Counted from the stretch's first letter, positions 1-8,237 are shown. The stretch: 64,000 bases of DNA from Kingella potus (GCF_900451175.1 NZ_UGJJ01000001.1:248001-312000), one strand, 5' to 3'. Program-made: numbers and translations. Notes: generated by a model from the sequence alone, not told the origin.

Positions 1-2
1 GC

Positions 3-239
3 ATCCTGATTACCAAGCTCATCCAAATCGTGATGCTGTTTCCCGTGATTGCCGCTTTCGGGCAGAAAGACTGGCTGCTGCTTTCGGCGGTGATTGTGAT
101 TTCTCTGGGCTTTATGTATGTGGGCAACCACATCCGCCACCGCCTGCCGCAGCGCATTTTCAACCACGCCGTCGCCGCCATGCTGCTCGCACTCGGTCTG
201 TATGCCGGCTATCAGGGCTATCAGGGCATGGCCGCATAG
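3..239 (+). CDS. TauE/SafE-type permease, C-terminal fragment (5' end outside window)
   Basis: The reading frame is open from the window edge, so only the last 78 residues are seen. They form two hydrophobic membrane segments separated by a short basic loop (GNHIRHRLPQRIF), followed by a glycine/tyrosine-rich end. A basic arginine loop before the last helix is typical of the C-terminus of TSUP (TauE/SafE) anion exporters, inner-membrane proteins of about 250 residues. The GTG and ATG at 30-35 are internal codons, not starts. The gene ends in TAG and runs into a hairpin at 254-296 shared with the convergent gatB. The family assignment rests on a short fragment and is moderate. Confidence 0.6.
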   Translation: MLITKLIQIVMLFPVIAAFGQKDWLLLSAVIVISLGFMYVGNHIRHRLPQRIFNHAVAAMLLALGLYAGYQGYQGMAA

Positions 240-253
240 CGCACCGGCGAAGG

Positions 254-296
254 GAAAGGCCGTCTGAAAGACAAACAGGTTTTCAGACGGCCTTTC
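254..296. terminator. Inverted DUS pair, bidirectional terminator
   Basis: GAAAGGCCGTCTGAAA and its exact complement form a long stem with an 11-base loop between two convergent genes (permease and gatB). Inverted uptake sequences serving as terminators are characteristic of Neisseriaceae. Confidence 0.8.
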
Positions 297-309
297 CGAC
301 TCCAAACCA

Positions 310-1740
310 TCAGCCCAGTTTGGCTTTCACCAGCTCCTGCACCTGAGCGGGGTTGGCTTTGCCTTTGCTGGCTTTCATCACCTGGCCGACTATGGCATTG
401 AGGGCTTTTTCGTTGCCCGCTTTGAACTGCTCCACCGCTTTGGCGTTGGCCGCCAGCACTTCGTCCACCATCGCTTCAATCGCGCCCGTGTCGGTAATCT
501 GCACCAAACCGTGTTTTTCGATGATCTGCTCCACCGTGGCTTCGGGTTCGGCCCACATGGCTTCAAAGGCTTTTTTCGCCAGTTTGCTGCTCAGCGTGCC
601 GTCGGCGATTTTGCCGATCAGGGCGGCCAGACGTGCCGCGTCTATCGGGCTTTGCGCCAGCTCCAAACCTTCTTTGTTGAGCGCGGCAGCCAATTCGCCG
701 TTCACCCAGTTGGCCGCAAGCTTGCCCTGTCCGCTCGTTTTGGCGGCGGTTTCAAAGAAGGCTGCCTGAAAACGGCCGGCGGTCAGCAGCCGCGCATCGT
801 ATTCGCTCACACCGTAATCGGCCACAAAACGCTGCGCCATTTCAGACGGCAGCTCGGGCATTTCGTCGCGTGCCTGCTGCAACTGGCCGTCTGAAATGAT
901 GACGGGCAGCAAATCGGGGTCGGGGAAATAGCGGTAGTCGTGCGCGTCTTCTTTCAGGCGCATCACGCGGGTTTCGCCTTTGTCGGGGTCGAACAGCATG
1001 GTGGCCTGCTGCACTTGGCCGCCGTCTTCCAAAATCTCGATTTGCGCTTCCACTTCGTAGTTGACCGCCTGCTCCAAAAAGCGGAACGAATTTAGGTTTT
1101 TGATTTCGCGGCGCGTGCCGAACTCGGCCTGGCCTTTGGGGCGCACCGATACGTTGGCATCGATGCGGAACGAACCCTCGGCCATATTGCCGTCGCAAAT
1201 ATCCAGCCACGTTACCAAGCCGTGCAGGGCTTTGGCATAGGCCACCGCTTCGGCGGCGGAACGCAATTCCGGTTCGGACACCACTTCCAGCAGCGGTGTG
1301 CCGGCACGGTTCAAATCGATGCCCGTTGCGCCGTTCAAGCCTTCGTGCACCGATTTGCCCGCGTCTTCTTCCATGTGGGCGCGGGTTACGTTGATGGTTT
1401 TCACTTCATCGCCCACCACGATTTCCAGCTTGCCGTGTTCCACAATCGGCAATTCCAACTGGCTGATCTGATAGCCTTTCGGCAGGTCGGGGTAGAAATA
1501 GTTTTTGCGGTCGAACACGTTTTTCCGGTTGATTTTGGCGTTCAATGCCAAGCCTAATTTAATGGCTTTGGCCACCACTTCGCGGTTCATCACCGGCAGC
1601 ACGCCGGGCAGCGCGCATTCCACCACGCTGGCGTGGGCGTTCGGCTCCGCGCCAAACGCCGTGGATGCGCCGCTGAAAATTTTGGATTTGGTGTTGAGCT
1701 GGACGTGGATTTCCAGTCCGATTACGGTTTCCCAGGTCAT
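310..1740 (-). CDS. gatB: Asp-tRNA(Asn)/Glu-tRNA(Gln) amidotransferase subunit B
   Basis: GatB is the tRNA-binding and kinase-like subunit of the GatCAB amidotransferase, which converts Glu-tRNA(Gln) and Asp-tRNA(Asn) to the correct amidated forms. At 476 residues it has the normal length. The N-terminus carries the family signature VIGLEIHVQLNTKSKIFSG, the catalytic cradle covers roughly residues 1-290, and a helical YqeY-like tail follows from about 330 to the end (typical GNEKALNAIVGQVMKASKGK region). gatA and gatC are not adjacent, so the operon is split or they lie outside the window. A DUS-containing spacer precedes the gene. Confidence 0.97.
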   Translation of the reverse strand: MTWETVIGLEIHVQLNTKSKIFSGASTAFGAEPNAHASVVECALPGVLPVMNREVVAKAIKLGLALNAKINRKNVFDRKNYFYPDLPKGYQISQLELPIVEHGKLEIVVGDEVKTINVTRAHMEEDAGKSVHEGLNGATGIDLNRAGTPLLEVVSEPELRSAAEAVAYAKALHGLVTWLDICDGNMAEGSFRIDANVSVRPKGQAEFGTRREIKNLNSFRFLEQAVNYEVEAQIEILEDGGQVQQATMLFDPDKGETRVMRLKEDAHDYRYFPDPDLLPVIISDGQLQQARDEMPELPSEMAQRFVADYGVSEYDARLLTAGRFQAAFFETAAKTSGQGKLAANWVNGELAAALNKEGLELAQSPIDAARLAALIGKIADGTLSSKLAKKAFEAMWAEPEATVEQIIEKHGLVQITDTGAIEAMVDEVLAANAKAVEQFKAGNEKALNAIVGQVMKASKGKANPAQVQELVKAKLG

Positions 1741-1896
1741 AGATGGTCTTTCTGAATGGAGATAATGGGGATACGGTTCAGGTTGGTTCAGGCCGTCTGA
1801 AAACAGGCTGAGGCAAAGCGGCGCATTTTAACTGTTTTCCGCTTTTCAGACGGCCTTTTCATATCAGGCAGGCCGTCTGAAAGCATTGCGCCCGCA

Positions 1897-2520
1897 TCAG
1901 TATTTCTTTTGGAAACCCGGAAGCTGCCAATGCAGATGGTAGGCGGCCAGCCGCAGCAGGCAGCCGCCGGCAAAGAGCAGGTTGAGGGTGAAAGCGTTGT
2001 TCCAGCCCAGCCTGTCAAACAGATAAAGCAGCGCGGCAATGGCGATGGCGACGGTGCCGTAAAGGTCGGTTTTCAAAATCATCGGCATCCTGTTGACGAG
2101 TATGTCCCGCGCCATGCCGCCGCCGACGGCGGTTACAAACGCCAGCAGCACCACGCCGAACAGGTTAAGCCCCATCGCCAGGCCGACCTGCGCCCCCGTG
2201 ATGCTGAACGCGGCCAAACCGACGGCATCGGCAGTAATAAAAGCGGTTGTGAGCGCGGCTTTGCGGTATCTTTCCAAATGCAGCAGCCAGGATACGGCCA
2301 GCGTGGCAAACACCACCACCAGCGCGTCGGTATGCTGGAACACCTGCGGGATGCGGCTGACCAGCGCGTCGCGCATCATGCCGCCACCCACGGCGGTAAG
2401 CAGCGCGGCAATGGCCACGCCCATCATGTCGAGCCGTTTTTCATAGCCGACCAGATAGCCGGAAAAGGCAAAAGCGGCCGTGCCGGTATAGTTGATGAGA
2501 TCGGTGGGAGTCATGGTCAT
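1897..2520 (-). CDS. TRIC-like (UPF0126) membrane channel family protein
   Basis: A 207-residue inner-membrane protein with about seven hydrophobic segments and an internal duplication: the motif GGGMMRD at residues 45-51 recurs as GGGMARD at 133-139. This two-repeat arrangement with glycine-kinked helices is the hallmark of the bacterial YadS/UPF0126 family, related to trimeric intracellular cation channels. Bacterial members are proposed monovalent-cation channels, but their physiological role is mostly unproven. It lies upstream of gatB on the same strand, separated by a spacer with three DUS copies, so it is probably a separate transcript. Confidence 0.85.
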   Translation of the reverse strand: MTMTPTDLINYTGTAAFAFSGYLVGYEKRLDMMGVAIAALLTAVGGGMMRDALVSRIPQVFQHTDALVVVFATLAVSWLLHLERYRKAALTTAFITADAVGLAAFSITGAQVGLAMGLNLFGVVLLAFVTAVGGGMARDILVNRMPMILKTDLYGTVAIAIAALLYLFDRLGWNNAFTLNLLFAGGCLLRLAAYHLHWQLPGFQKKY

Positions 2521-2655
2521 GGTTTGTGTGTTTTTCCGTATTGCGTGCGGTGCGGCGGATTATATCCAATGTTGCCCGCCCGTATTGCGGCAAATGGCAA
2601 AACAGGCCGCCCTTCTGCTAACATCCGCCGTTTTGCACCCGCAACTGTCTTAATA

Positions 2656-2949
2656 ATGACGAACCCATCCCGCCCCTCCCCCATCCCGCTGCGGCTGGCC
2701 GCCGTTACCCTGCTGCCGCTGCTGTGCGCGTTGTGGTTTTACTTCCGACCCGCCGCCAACCGCACCGGCTTCCTTATCGACGGCATCATCATGGCCTGCC
2801 TGTGCACTTTTTTATTCAAATACATCCTGTTTGCCTGCATCGGCCACCACCTGCGTGGAGAGATGCGGCTGAAACGCCAAACCGCCCTGCTCTTTCTGCC
2901 GCTTGCGCTGTTTGCCGCGTACATCTGCCGCTATTTCGGCGCGTTTTGA
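2656..2949 (+). CDS. Small hypothetical membrane protein (97 aa)
   Basis: The frame starts at ATG 2656. Longer upstream extension of the same frame runs antisense through the TRIC-like gene and was not accepted. The product has a hydrophobic N-terminal helix (about residues 14-30), a second helix at about 38-62 with cysteines, a basic loop (HHLRGEMRLKRQ) and a third helix near the C-terminus, so it is probably an inner-membrane protein with three passes. No family is recognised. It is transcribed away from the TRIC-like gene, and a possible promoter for the next transcript begins right after its stop. Confidence 0.5.
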   Translation: MTNPSRPSPIPLRLAAVTLLPLLCALWFYFRPAANRTGFLIDGIIMACLCTFLFKYILFACIGHHLRGEMRLKRQTALLFLPLALFAAYICRYFGAF

Positions 2950-2959
2950 AGCCTGCGGC

Positions 2960-2988
2960 TTGACAAAGCATAACGGCGGGTTTAAAGT
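2960..2988 (+). promoter_or_regulatory. Putative promoter ahead of the aromatic-rich leader ORF
   Basis: A perfect -35 hexamer TTGACA at 2960-2965 is followed, 17 bases later, by TAAAGT (TTTAAAGT in context) as a weaker -10. It lies just upstream of the leader peptide at 3026 and downstream of the small membrane protein stop. Confidence 0.45.
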
Positions 2989-3025
2989 CCGCCCCATTCA
3001 TTTACCTCCGCTTACGGAAAACGCC

Positions 3026-3097
3026 ATGCAGATTCGCGCCGCCGCTTACTTTTATTGGTATCGCACCAACGTGCGGTATCTTTTTGCGTCTGCGTAA
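3026..3097 (+). CDS. Putative aromatic-rich leader peptide (23 aa)
   Basis: A 23-codon ORF starting with ATG behind a moderate purine-rich site (ACGGAAA). Its product has four Tyr, two Phe and one Trp, with five aromatic residues packed into positions 8-12 (YFYWY). That density is what is seen in classical attenuator leaders such as those of pheA and trp operons, where ribosome stalling for charged tRNA controls a downstream terminator. Here a GC-rich hairpin with a T-rich tail follows 20 bases after the stop, and a promoter-like sequence precedes it. The gene behind it (3206-3721) is unrecognised, so the regulatory reading is inference. Confidence 0.5.
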   Translation: MQIRAAAYFYWYRTNVRYLFASA

Positions 3098-3116
3098 ACC
3101 TTACACAACAGCAAAA

Positions 3117-3150
3117 AAGCCGCCTTACAGCCAACAGGCGGCTTTCTTGT
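3117..3150 (+). terminator. Attenuator-like intrinsic terminator
   Basis: AAGCCGCC (3117-3124) and GGCGGCTT (3137-3144) form an 8-bp GC-rich stem with a 12-base loop, followed by TTCTTGTTTT. It contains no DUS, unlike most hairpins in this window, and lies between the leader ORF and the gene at 3206. Confidence 0.6.
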
Positions 3151-3205
3151 TTTCCATCCGTACAGGCCGTCTGAAAAGCAAAAACATTATTCAGGAGCCT
3201 GAAAT

Positions 3206-3721
3206 ATGTCCACCGCCGCCCAAACCCGCCCCGCCGCCGCACAGGAAACCCTCCACCGCTGCTGCCTGATCGCCGACGGCAACGGCTGCCGCCCCGCCCC
3301 GCTGCCCGACACCCTGCCGCAAGAATGCGGCCTGCCCGCCGCCGAAGCCATGCTGCCGCAAATCCGCACCGCCGCCATGATGATTGCCGCCGCCCGCCAC
3401 GACTTTACCGCCGCCAGCCCTGCCGTATTTGCCGAAGAGGCCGACTGGCTCGCCGCCCGCATCCTGCTGCTGCGCGTGCGCACCGTCCGTGCCGGCATCG
3501 GCCTGCGTTTCGTCTTGGAAACCGCCAACCGCCGCGCCGCCGCCTTTGCCGCCGAACACCGCCTGCCCTTCGTTCCCGCAAAATTCGTCCCCGAGCCGAA
3601 AACCCGCCGCGACAGCCTGCTGGTACTCGACTGCGCCCTCGCCTCCGACGGTATCGACCGGGGTTTGGTAGAAAACAGCCGCCGCCTCGCCGCCCAGTTT
3701 CCGCATTTTTACAGGCGGTAA
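3206..3721 (+). CDS. Hypothetical protein (171 aa) downstream of putative attenuator
   Basis: Starts with ATG behind a good ribosome binding site (CAGGAG, 3192-3197). The product is alanine-rich and soluble, with no signal peptide or membrane helix. It has an N-terminal segment with two adjacent cysteines (HRCCLIADGNGC) and a central helical region rich in Ala/Arg (about residues 55-125), then a basic stretch (EPKTRRDS). No known family was recognised. Its position behind an aromatic-rich leader and an attenuator-like hairpin suggests that expression responds to aromatic amino acid supply, but nothing in its own sequence shows an aromatic-pathway enzyme. A long ORF on the opposite strand is a codon-bias shadow. 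Confidence 0.55.
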   Translation: MSTAAQTRPAAAQETLHRCCLIADGNGCRPAPLPDTLPQECGLPAAEAMLPQIRTAAMMIAAARHDFTAASPAVFAEEADWLAARILLLRVRTVRAGIGLRFVLETANRRAAAFAAEHRLPFVPAKFVPEPKTRRDSLLVLDCALASDGIDRGLVENSRRLAAQFPHFYRR

Positions 3722-3832
3722 AAAATAAAATAAGAAGTGTGCCGCCAAGCCGTAGCACGCCACCCGAACCATCCCGTCCGACACCACAGGCCGTCTGAAC
3801 ACACCGCTCCGCCCGAAAAGGAAACCCACGCC

Positions 3833-4132
3833 ATGCTGCCTCTGCTGCAAAGCAAAATCCGCAATCCCGACTACGTCCGCATGATAAACAGCAGCCGCCG
3901 GTCGTTTAGCGCGGCCGAAACCGCCCTGCTCGAAGAAATCCTCGTCCGCTTCGATTTCGACGTGGTGCAGGCACAGGCTTTGGCACAAGCTGTGATGCAG
4001 CAGGCGCGTTTCGATCCCAATGCGCTGCACATCGAAGAATACGACGACGAAGATGTAACAGGCATCTGTCCCCACTGCCTCAACCCGCCCGTGCCGCCCT
4101 TGCGCGACTATCTGATGTGGCGCGAAAAATAA
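3833..4132 (+). CDS. Conserved-looking hypothetical protein (99 aa) with C-terminal CPHC
   Basis: The ATG at 3833 follows AAAAGGAAA with suitable spacing; upstream in-frame sequence includes a DUS and is not likely coding. The product is acidic and helical. Its N-terminal half (MLPLLQSKIRNPDYVRMINS) leads into a region rich in Glu/Gln, then an acidic run (EEYDDEDV) and ICPHCLNP near residues 80-87, which could bind a metal with other ligands but has only one CxxC. It ends before an inverted DUS terminator at 4147. No function can be assigned. Confidence 0.55.
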   Translation: MLPLLQSKIRNPDYVRMINSSRRSFSAAETALLEEILVRFDFDVVQAQALAQAVMQQARFDPNALHIEEYDDEDVTGICPHCLNPPVPPLRDYLMWREK

Positions 4133-4146
4133 GCCTCCGGTATGTA

Positions 4147-4182
4147 AGAGGCCGTCTGAAAACCTTTCAGACGGCCTCTTTG
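4147..4182 (+). terminator. Inverted DUS terminator
   Basis: AGAGGCCGTCTGAAA pairs with TTTCAGACGGCCTCT across a tiny loop, followed by TTTG; placed just after the 99-residue protein gene. Confidence 0.75.
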
Positions 4183-4310
4183 TACAAAATGCCATACCGG
4201 CCGCAAACAGTACGGGCATACGGCAGAGCGCGGCAAAGCCGTAGATTTTTTAATTTATTCCGCTATACAATCGCGCCCGTTGCCATCTATATACACACAG
4301 GACCGCAAAT

Positions 4311-5834
4311 ATGAACCCGCTCACCATCGCCGTACACGGCCAGGAACATACCCCCCTCGAAATCATCGGAAAAATGGCCAACCGCCACGGCCTCATCGCC
4401 GGCGCAACCGGCACAGGCAAAACCGTTACCCTGCGCAAAATGGCGGAAAGTTTCAGCAGCCTCGGCATCCCCGTTTTCCTGGCCGACGTGAAAGGCGATT
4501 TGTCCGGCCTGTGCAACGCCGGCAGCGACACAGGCAAAGTGGGCGAGCGCATGGCCGAATTCGGCTTGGACAAAACCTCCTACCTGCAAGGCTTCCCCAC
4601 CCGCTTTTGGGACGTATACGGCGAAACCGGCATACCCGTGCGCGTAACCGTGTCCGAAATGGGGCCGATGCTGCTCTCCCGCCTGATGAACCTCAACGAC
4701 ACACAGGAAGGCCTGCTCAACCTCGTATTCAAAGCCGCCGACGACCAGGGCTGGCATCTTATCGACTTGAAAGACCTGCGCGGAATGCTGCAATACGTTG
4801 CCGAGCACGCCAAAGAATACCGCACGCAATACGGCAACGTGTCCGCCGCCAGCGTCGGCGCAATCCAGCGGCAGCTTCTCACCCTCGAAAACGAAGGCGC
4901 ACAATCGTTTTTCGGCGAACCCGCCCTCAATCTGCACGACTGGCTGCAAACCGAAGGCTCGCGCGGAGTCATCAACATCCTCAATGCCGAAAAACTGATG
5001 CGCTCGCCCCGCCTGTACAGCGCGTTCCTGCTGTGGTTTCTCGCCGAACTGTTTGAAACCCTGCCCGAAGTCGGCGACCTCGCCCAGCCCAAATTCGTCA
5101 TGTTTTTCGACGAAGCCCACCTGATGTTCGACAACGCCGCCCCCGCGCTGCTGGAACAAGTGGAGCAGGTCGTCCGCCTGATCCGTTCCAAAGGCGTAGG
5201 CGTGTATTTCGTTACACAAAATCCGCTTGACCTGCCCGACACCATCCTCGGCCAGCTCGGCAACCGCGTCCAGCACGCCCTGCGCGCCTTCACCCCGCGC
5301 GACCAGAAAGCCGTGAAAGCCGCCGCCGACACCTTCCGCAGCAATCCCGGCGTAAAAGTTGCCGAAGTCATTACCGGGCTGGGCGTAGGCGAAGCCCTCG
5401 TTTCCTTCCTCGACGAAAAAGGCATGCCCGTACCGGTGGAACGCGCCTTCGTCCTGCCGCCGCAGTCGCAGCTTGCCCCGCTTTCCGCCGAAGAACGTGC
5501 AGCCCGTTTCCAAAACGACATCCTCTACCGCCACTATAAAGACGCGGTAGACAACTTCTCCGCCTACGAAGCCCTGCAACAGCTTGCCGCCGAACAAGCT
5601 GCCGCCCCGCAGCCCGCCAATCCGACAGCACAGGCCGACACACCTGCCGCCGCCGAAAAAAAACAGCCCGGCCTGATTGAAGGTTTTCTGGGCGGCCTGT
5701 TCGGCAGCCGCAAAAAAGCCAATCAGGGACTGGGCTACGATCTGGCCGACAGCATCGGCAACAAAATCAACAAACAGGTAACCAACGCCATTTCCCGCAG
5801 CGTGATGGGAGTCATCAAAAATATGATGAAATAG
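4311..5834 (+). CDS. HerA-like/YjgR (DUF853) ATP-binding protein
   Basis: A 507-residue cytoplasmic ATPase of the HerA/FtsK superfamily, DUF853 (YjgR) branch. The Walker A motif GATGTGKT is at residues 31-38, directly followed by the family-typical KMAESF and DVKGDLSG segments. A Walker B with FFDEAH lies near residues 265-270, and the region VYFVTQNPLDLPD resembles the sensor region of these enzymes. The C-terminus has a low-complexity Ala/Pro/Gln linker (about residues 425-450) and then a conserved-looking tail (GLIEGFLGGLFGSRKK). The length is normal. Cellular role is not established for this branch; DNA translocation or repair is assumed from HerA. It converges with recD. Confidence 0.9.
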   Translation: MNPLTIAVHGQEHTPLEIIGKMANRHGLIAGATGTGKTVTLRKMAESFSSLGIPVFLADVKGDLSGLCNAGSDTGKVGERMAEFGLDKTSYLQGFPTRFWDVYGETGIPVRVTVSEMGPMLLSRLMNLNDTQEGLLNLVFKAADDQGWHLIDLKDLRGMLQYVAEHAKEYRTQYGNVSAASVGAIQRQLLTLENEGAQSFFGEPALNLHDWLQTEGSRGVINILNAEKLMRSPRLYSAFLLWFLAELFETLPEVGDLAQPKFVMFFDEAHLMFDNAAPALLEQVEQVVRLIRSKGVGVYFVTQNPLDLPDTILGQLGNRVQHALRAFTPRDQKAVKAAADTFRSNPGVKVAEVITGLGVGEALVSFLDEKGMPVPVERAFVLPPQSQLAPLSAEERAARFQNDILYRHYKDAVDNFSAYEALQQLAAEQAAAPQPANPTAQADTPAAAEKKQPGLIEGFLGGLFGSRKKANQGLGYDLADSIGNKINKQVTNAISRSVMGVIKNMMK

Positions 5835-5947
5835 GCCGTCTGAAAACAGGCTTGCAGCACGTTCAAACCGAATGCGATACAGCTTATCAGGCAAATGTTT
5901 CCGGCAGGAGGCTGCGAGACGAGGCGGATTAGTGTAGGAAATCGTCG

Positions 5948-6022
5948 CGTTGTTTATACTTTTTCAGGCTGCCCCGCTGTCGTTTTTTGACTGCAGCCAA
6001 AATTCAAAAAGTGTAAACAACG
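5948..6022. repeat. 75-bp inverted-repeat element
   Basis: CGTTGTTTATACTTTTT (5948-5964) and AAAAAGTGTAAACAACG (6006-6022) are complementary at 16 of 17 positions. Inside them GGCTGC and GCAGCC extend the potential stem. It is not a DUS structure and was not seen elsewhere in the window. Confidence 0.6.
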
Positions 6023-6082
6023 TTATTAATTTCTACACATTATGCAGAAGCAGCGCGGATGTTTTTATTTGTCTCCAAACAC

Positions 6083-6128
6083 AAAGGCCGTCTGAAAATT
6101 CGACACTTCGATTTTTCAGACGGCCTCT
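6083..6128. terminator. Inverted DUS pair between convergent genes
   Basis: AAAGGCCGTCTGAAAAT and ATTTTTCAGACGGCCTCT pair around a short loop that itself can fold (CGACACTTCG); positioned to terminate recD transcription. Confidence 0.7.
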
Positions 6129-6136
6129 ATTGCTAA

Positions 6137-6168
6137 GGCAGGGTGTGCCGCCTAAGCGGTACACGCGC
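6137..6168. repeat. GGGTGTG-type imperfect palindromic repeat
   Basis: AGGGTGTGCCGCCTAAGCGG followed by TACACGCG is one copy of a repeat family found at least fifteen times in this window, always in spacers. GCCGC/GCGG-type arms flank a short YYAA core. Confidence 0.6.
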
Positions 6169-6229
6169 TTGCGAATAGTTGCAGCGACATATTCTGTTTG
6201 AAAAAGTCAAAAAAAGCAGCCTGCCGTTT

Positions 6230-8011
6230 TCAGACGGCCTCATCCTGCACCAGCATTTCACGCAACGCGCTGCGGCGCGGTTCGTTGCGGCAGCAGGCGG
6301 CGGCGAGGGTTTCGGCCGACCCGGCAAACGCGAAGCCCTGGCGGGCGCGGGTAACGGCGGTATACAGCAGGGCGCGGTTCAGCCCGCCGCTTTGTTCCGC
6401 CGCGCCAACGGATTCCGCTGTTTCCGTGCCGGTGTTTTCCGTATCTGCGCTTTCCGTGCCGGGCAGCAGCCAGACTTCGGCGTATTCCGAACCCTGGCTT
6501 TTGTGGACGGTGATGGCGAAAGCGGAAACATGGGCGGGCAGGCGGCTGAGCGGGACGGTGCGGTAGCCTGCGGCAGCGGGGAAACAGGCGGCAAGCGCAC
6601 CGGCTTCGCCCTGCGGGTCGGGCAATACGATGCCGATGTCGCCGTTGTAGAGACCGAGGGCGTGATCGTTGCGCTCAATCATGATGCTCTGCCCCGCGAA
6701 CCAGGGGCTGTCCGTGCGCACGCGCCCCTGTGCGGCGAGCAGGCGGCGGCAGGCTTCGTTGAAACTTTCGGCATCTTCGCGGCGGGCTGCCAGCACGGCA
6801 AGCCGGCTTTGTGCGGCAAAAGCGGCGGCGGCATCACCCGCATCGGCCGCCTGCCAGTAGGCGGCCTGCATACGGCAGAAACGTTCTGCAAGCCGCGCGG
6901 TGCCGTCGGGAATAAAGGAAAGTTCGTCGGGAAAACGGGCAAACTGCGCCACCGCGTTTTCCGCATCGCCTGCACAGACGGCGCGTGCAAGGCAGCCCAA
7001 GCCGCTATGTTCGCCGAAACGGTGGCTGACGGTGAGGCGGGCGGTATTGGCAGCCAGCGGCGGCGCATTTTCGGCCGTCTGAAAACGCTGCTCCGCACCG
7101 GGCAACAGGCTGTTCAGACGGCCTGCAAGTTCGGGCGCAAGCACGGCAGGCTGCGCGAGGGCTGAGAGTACCGCACCCGCGCCAACGGAGGGAAGCTGGT
7201 TTTCGTCGCCCAAAAGAATCACGCGGCAGCCGTCGGGTACGGCGTGCATCAGGTCGAGCATCAGGGACAGGTCGATCATGGAGGCTTCGTCGATGACAAG
7301 GATGTCCAGCGGCAGCGGATGGCGTGCGTCAAACTGAGGGCGCATCTGCGGCGGACGCAGCTTGAGCAGACGGTGCACGGTTTGGCCTTCAAGGGCGGAC
7401 AGACTGGCTTTGAGGCCGTCTGAAAGCGGGAAACGCTGCAAAGCAGCGATAAGGGCGCGTCCCATATGGGCGGCGGCTTTACCCGTGGGCGCGGCCAGCG
7501 CGGTGCGCGGCACGGGATCTGCGCCGGTACACAGCAAGGCAAGGAGTTTGGCCACGGTAGTGGTTTTGCCGGTACCCGGCCCGCCGGAAATCAGGATGAA
7601 GTTTTGCAGCAGGGCTAAGGCGGTGGCGGCCTGCTGGCCTTCGCTGCCGGGTTCGGCAAACCAGTTTTGCAGGTTTTGCGCCGCTGCGGCGGGATCGGCG
7701 ATAAGGGCGGGTACGGCGGCGAGGCGGCGGATCTCGTGCGCCAAATCGCGTTCGAGCTGCCACATCCTGCCGAGAAAAAGCCGCCGTCCGGCAAGCATCA
7801 GCGGCGCATGGCCGCTGCTTTCGACCAGCGGAGCGGCTTGAGACAAAGCAGCAGCCTCGTCGCGGGAAAGCCAGATAAAGCTGTGGCCGTCGGCAAGCGC
7901 GGCAAAAAGGCGCGGCAGGAACGGGGCGCAGATTTCTGCGGCTTGGAGATGGAGGCGTTGGCAGAGTTCGAGCGCGGCTTCGGCAGCGGCATTAGCAAAT
8001 TCGTCGGACAT
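6230..8011 (-). CDS. recD: Exodeoxyribonuclease V alpha subunit
   Basis: RecD is the 5'-3' helicase of the RecBCD nuclease, which processes double-strand breaks. The 593-residue product has Walker A GGPGTGKT at residues 143-150, Walker B with DEAS at 241-244 in LDILVIDEASMIDLS, and the late helicase motif VHKSQGSEY typical of RecD, near residue 500. An N-terminal RecBC-interaction domain precedes the helicase core. An internal DUS sits in the coding sequence, and the stop codon overlaps a DUS. recB and recC are not in the window. The long frames on the opposite strand are shadows. Confidence 0.95.
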   Translation of the reverse strand: MSDEFANAAAEAALELCQRLHLQAAEICAPFLPRLFAALADGHSFIWLSRDEAAALSQAAPLVESSGHAPLMLAGRRLFLGRMWQLERDLAHEIRRLAAVPALIADPAAAAQNLQNWFAEPGSEGQQAATALALLQNFILISGGPGTGKTTTVAKLLALLCTGADPVPRTALAAPTGKAAAHMGRALIAALQRFPLSDGLKASLSALEGQTVHRLLKLRPPQMRPQFDARHPLPLDILVIDEASMIDLSLMLDLMHAVPDGCRVILLGDENQLPSVGAGAVLSALAQPAVLAPELAGRLNSLLPGAEQRFQTAENAPPLAANTARLTVSHRFGEHSGLGCLARAVCAGDAENAVAQFARFPDELSFIPDGTARLAERFCRMQAAYWQAADAGDAAAAFAAQSRLAVLAARREDAESFNEACRRLLAAQGRVRTDSPWFAGQSIMIERNDHALGLYNGDIGIVLPDPQGEAGALAACFPAAAGYRTVPLSRLPAHVSAFAITVHKSQGSEYAEVWLLPGTESADTENTGTETAESVGAAEQSGGLNRALLYTAVTRARQGFAFAGSAETLAAACCRNEPRRSALREMLVQDEAV

Positions 8012-8143
8012 AGTGCGTTCGGCTGAAAGATATGCGGGGGAAACGGGAGAATTATAGCAAGCGGCGGGTTGAGGCCGTCTGAAAAAATTGGCAGTTTTAT
8101 AGATAGCCTGCTACCGGATTATTTTATTTATGGATTGCTGATT

Positions 8144-8237
8144 TAGTGAAACAAAATAAAAAATCTACGGTATTACTGTGTCTTGCCGTATTACCTGCAG
8201 CTTGCGGCCTTGTGCTTTTTTGTTTTGTCCCATTATA
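8144..8237. repeat. MITE-like (Correia-type) element
   Basis: Left end TTTAGTGAAACAAAATAAA and right end TTTTTTGTTTTGTCCCATTATA are near-complementary and enclose about 55 bases including TACGGTATTACTG and CTTGCCGTATTACC. Size (about 94 bp) and TATA-type ends are like Correia/NEMIS repeats, though the terminal sequence differs from the classic one. A second full copy lies at 31236-31333. Confidence 0.5.

Larger units (their letters stand above)
5835..6229. other. Intergenic spacer with inverted repeats
   Basis: 395 bases between two convergent genes. It holds a DUS right after the HerA-like stop (5834-5846), a 75-bp inverted-repeat structure (5948-6022), an inverted DUS pair (6083-6128) and one GGGTGTG-family repeat (6137-6168). 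No convincing gene was seen. Confidence 0.6.

Noticed and set aside
3191..4219. 342-codon minus-strand ORF
   Set aside because: It lies opposite two plus-strand genes with binding sites; glycine/valine-rich translation is the mirror of alanine-rich coding and crosses a DUS terminator.
4287..5894. 535-codon minus-strand ORF
   Set aside because: Shadow of the HerA-like gene, which has clear Walker motifs.
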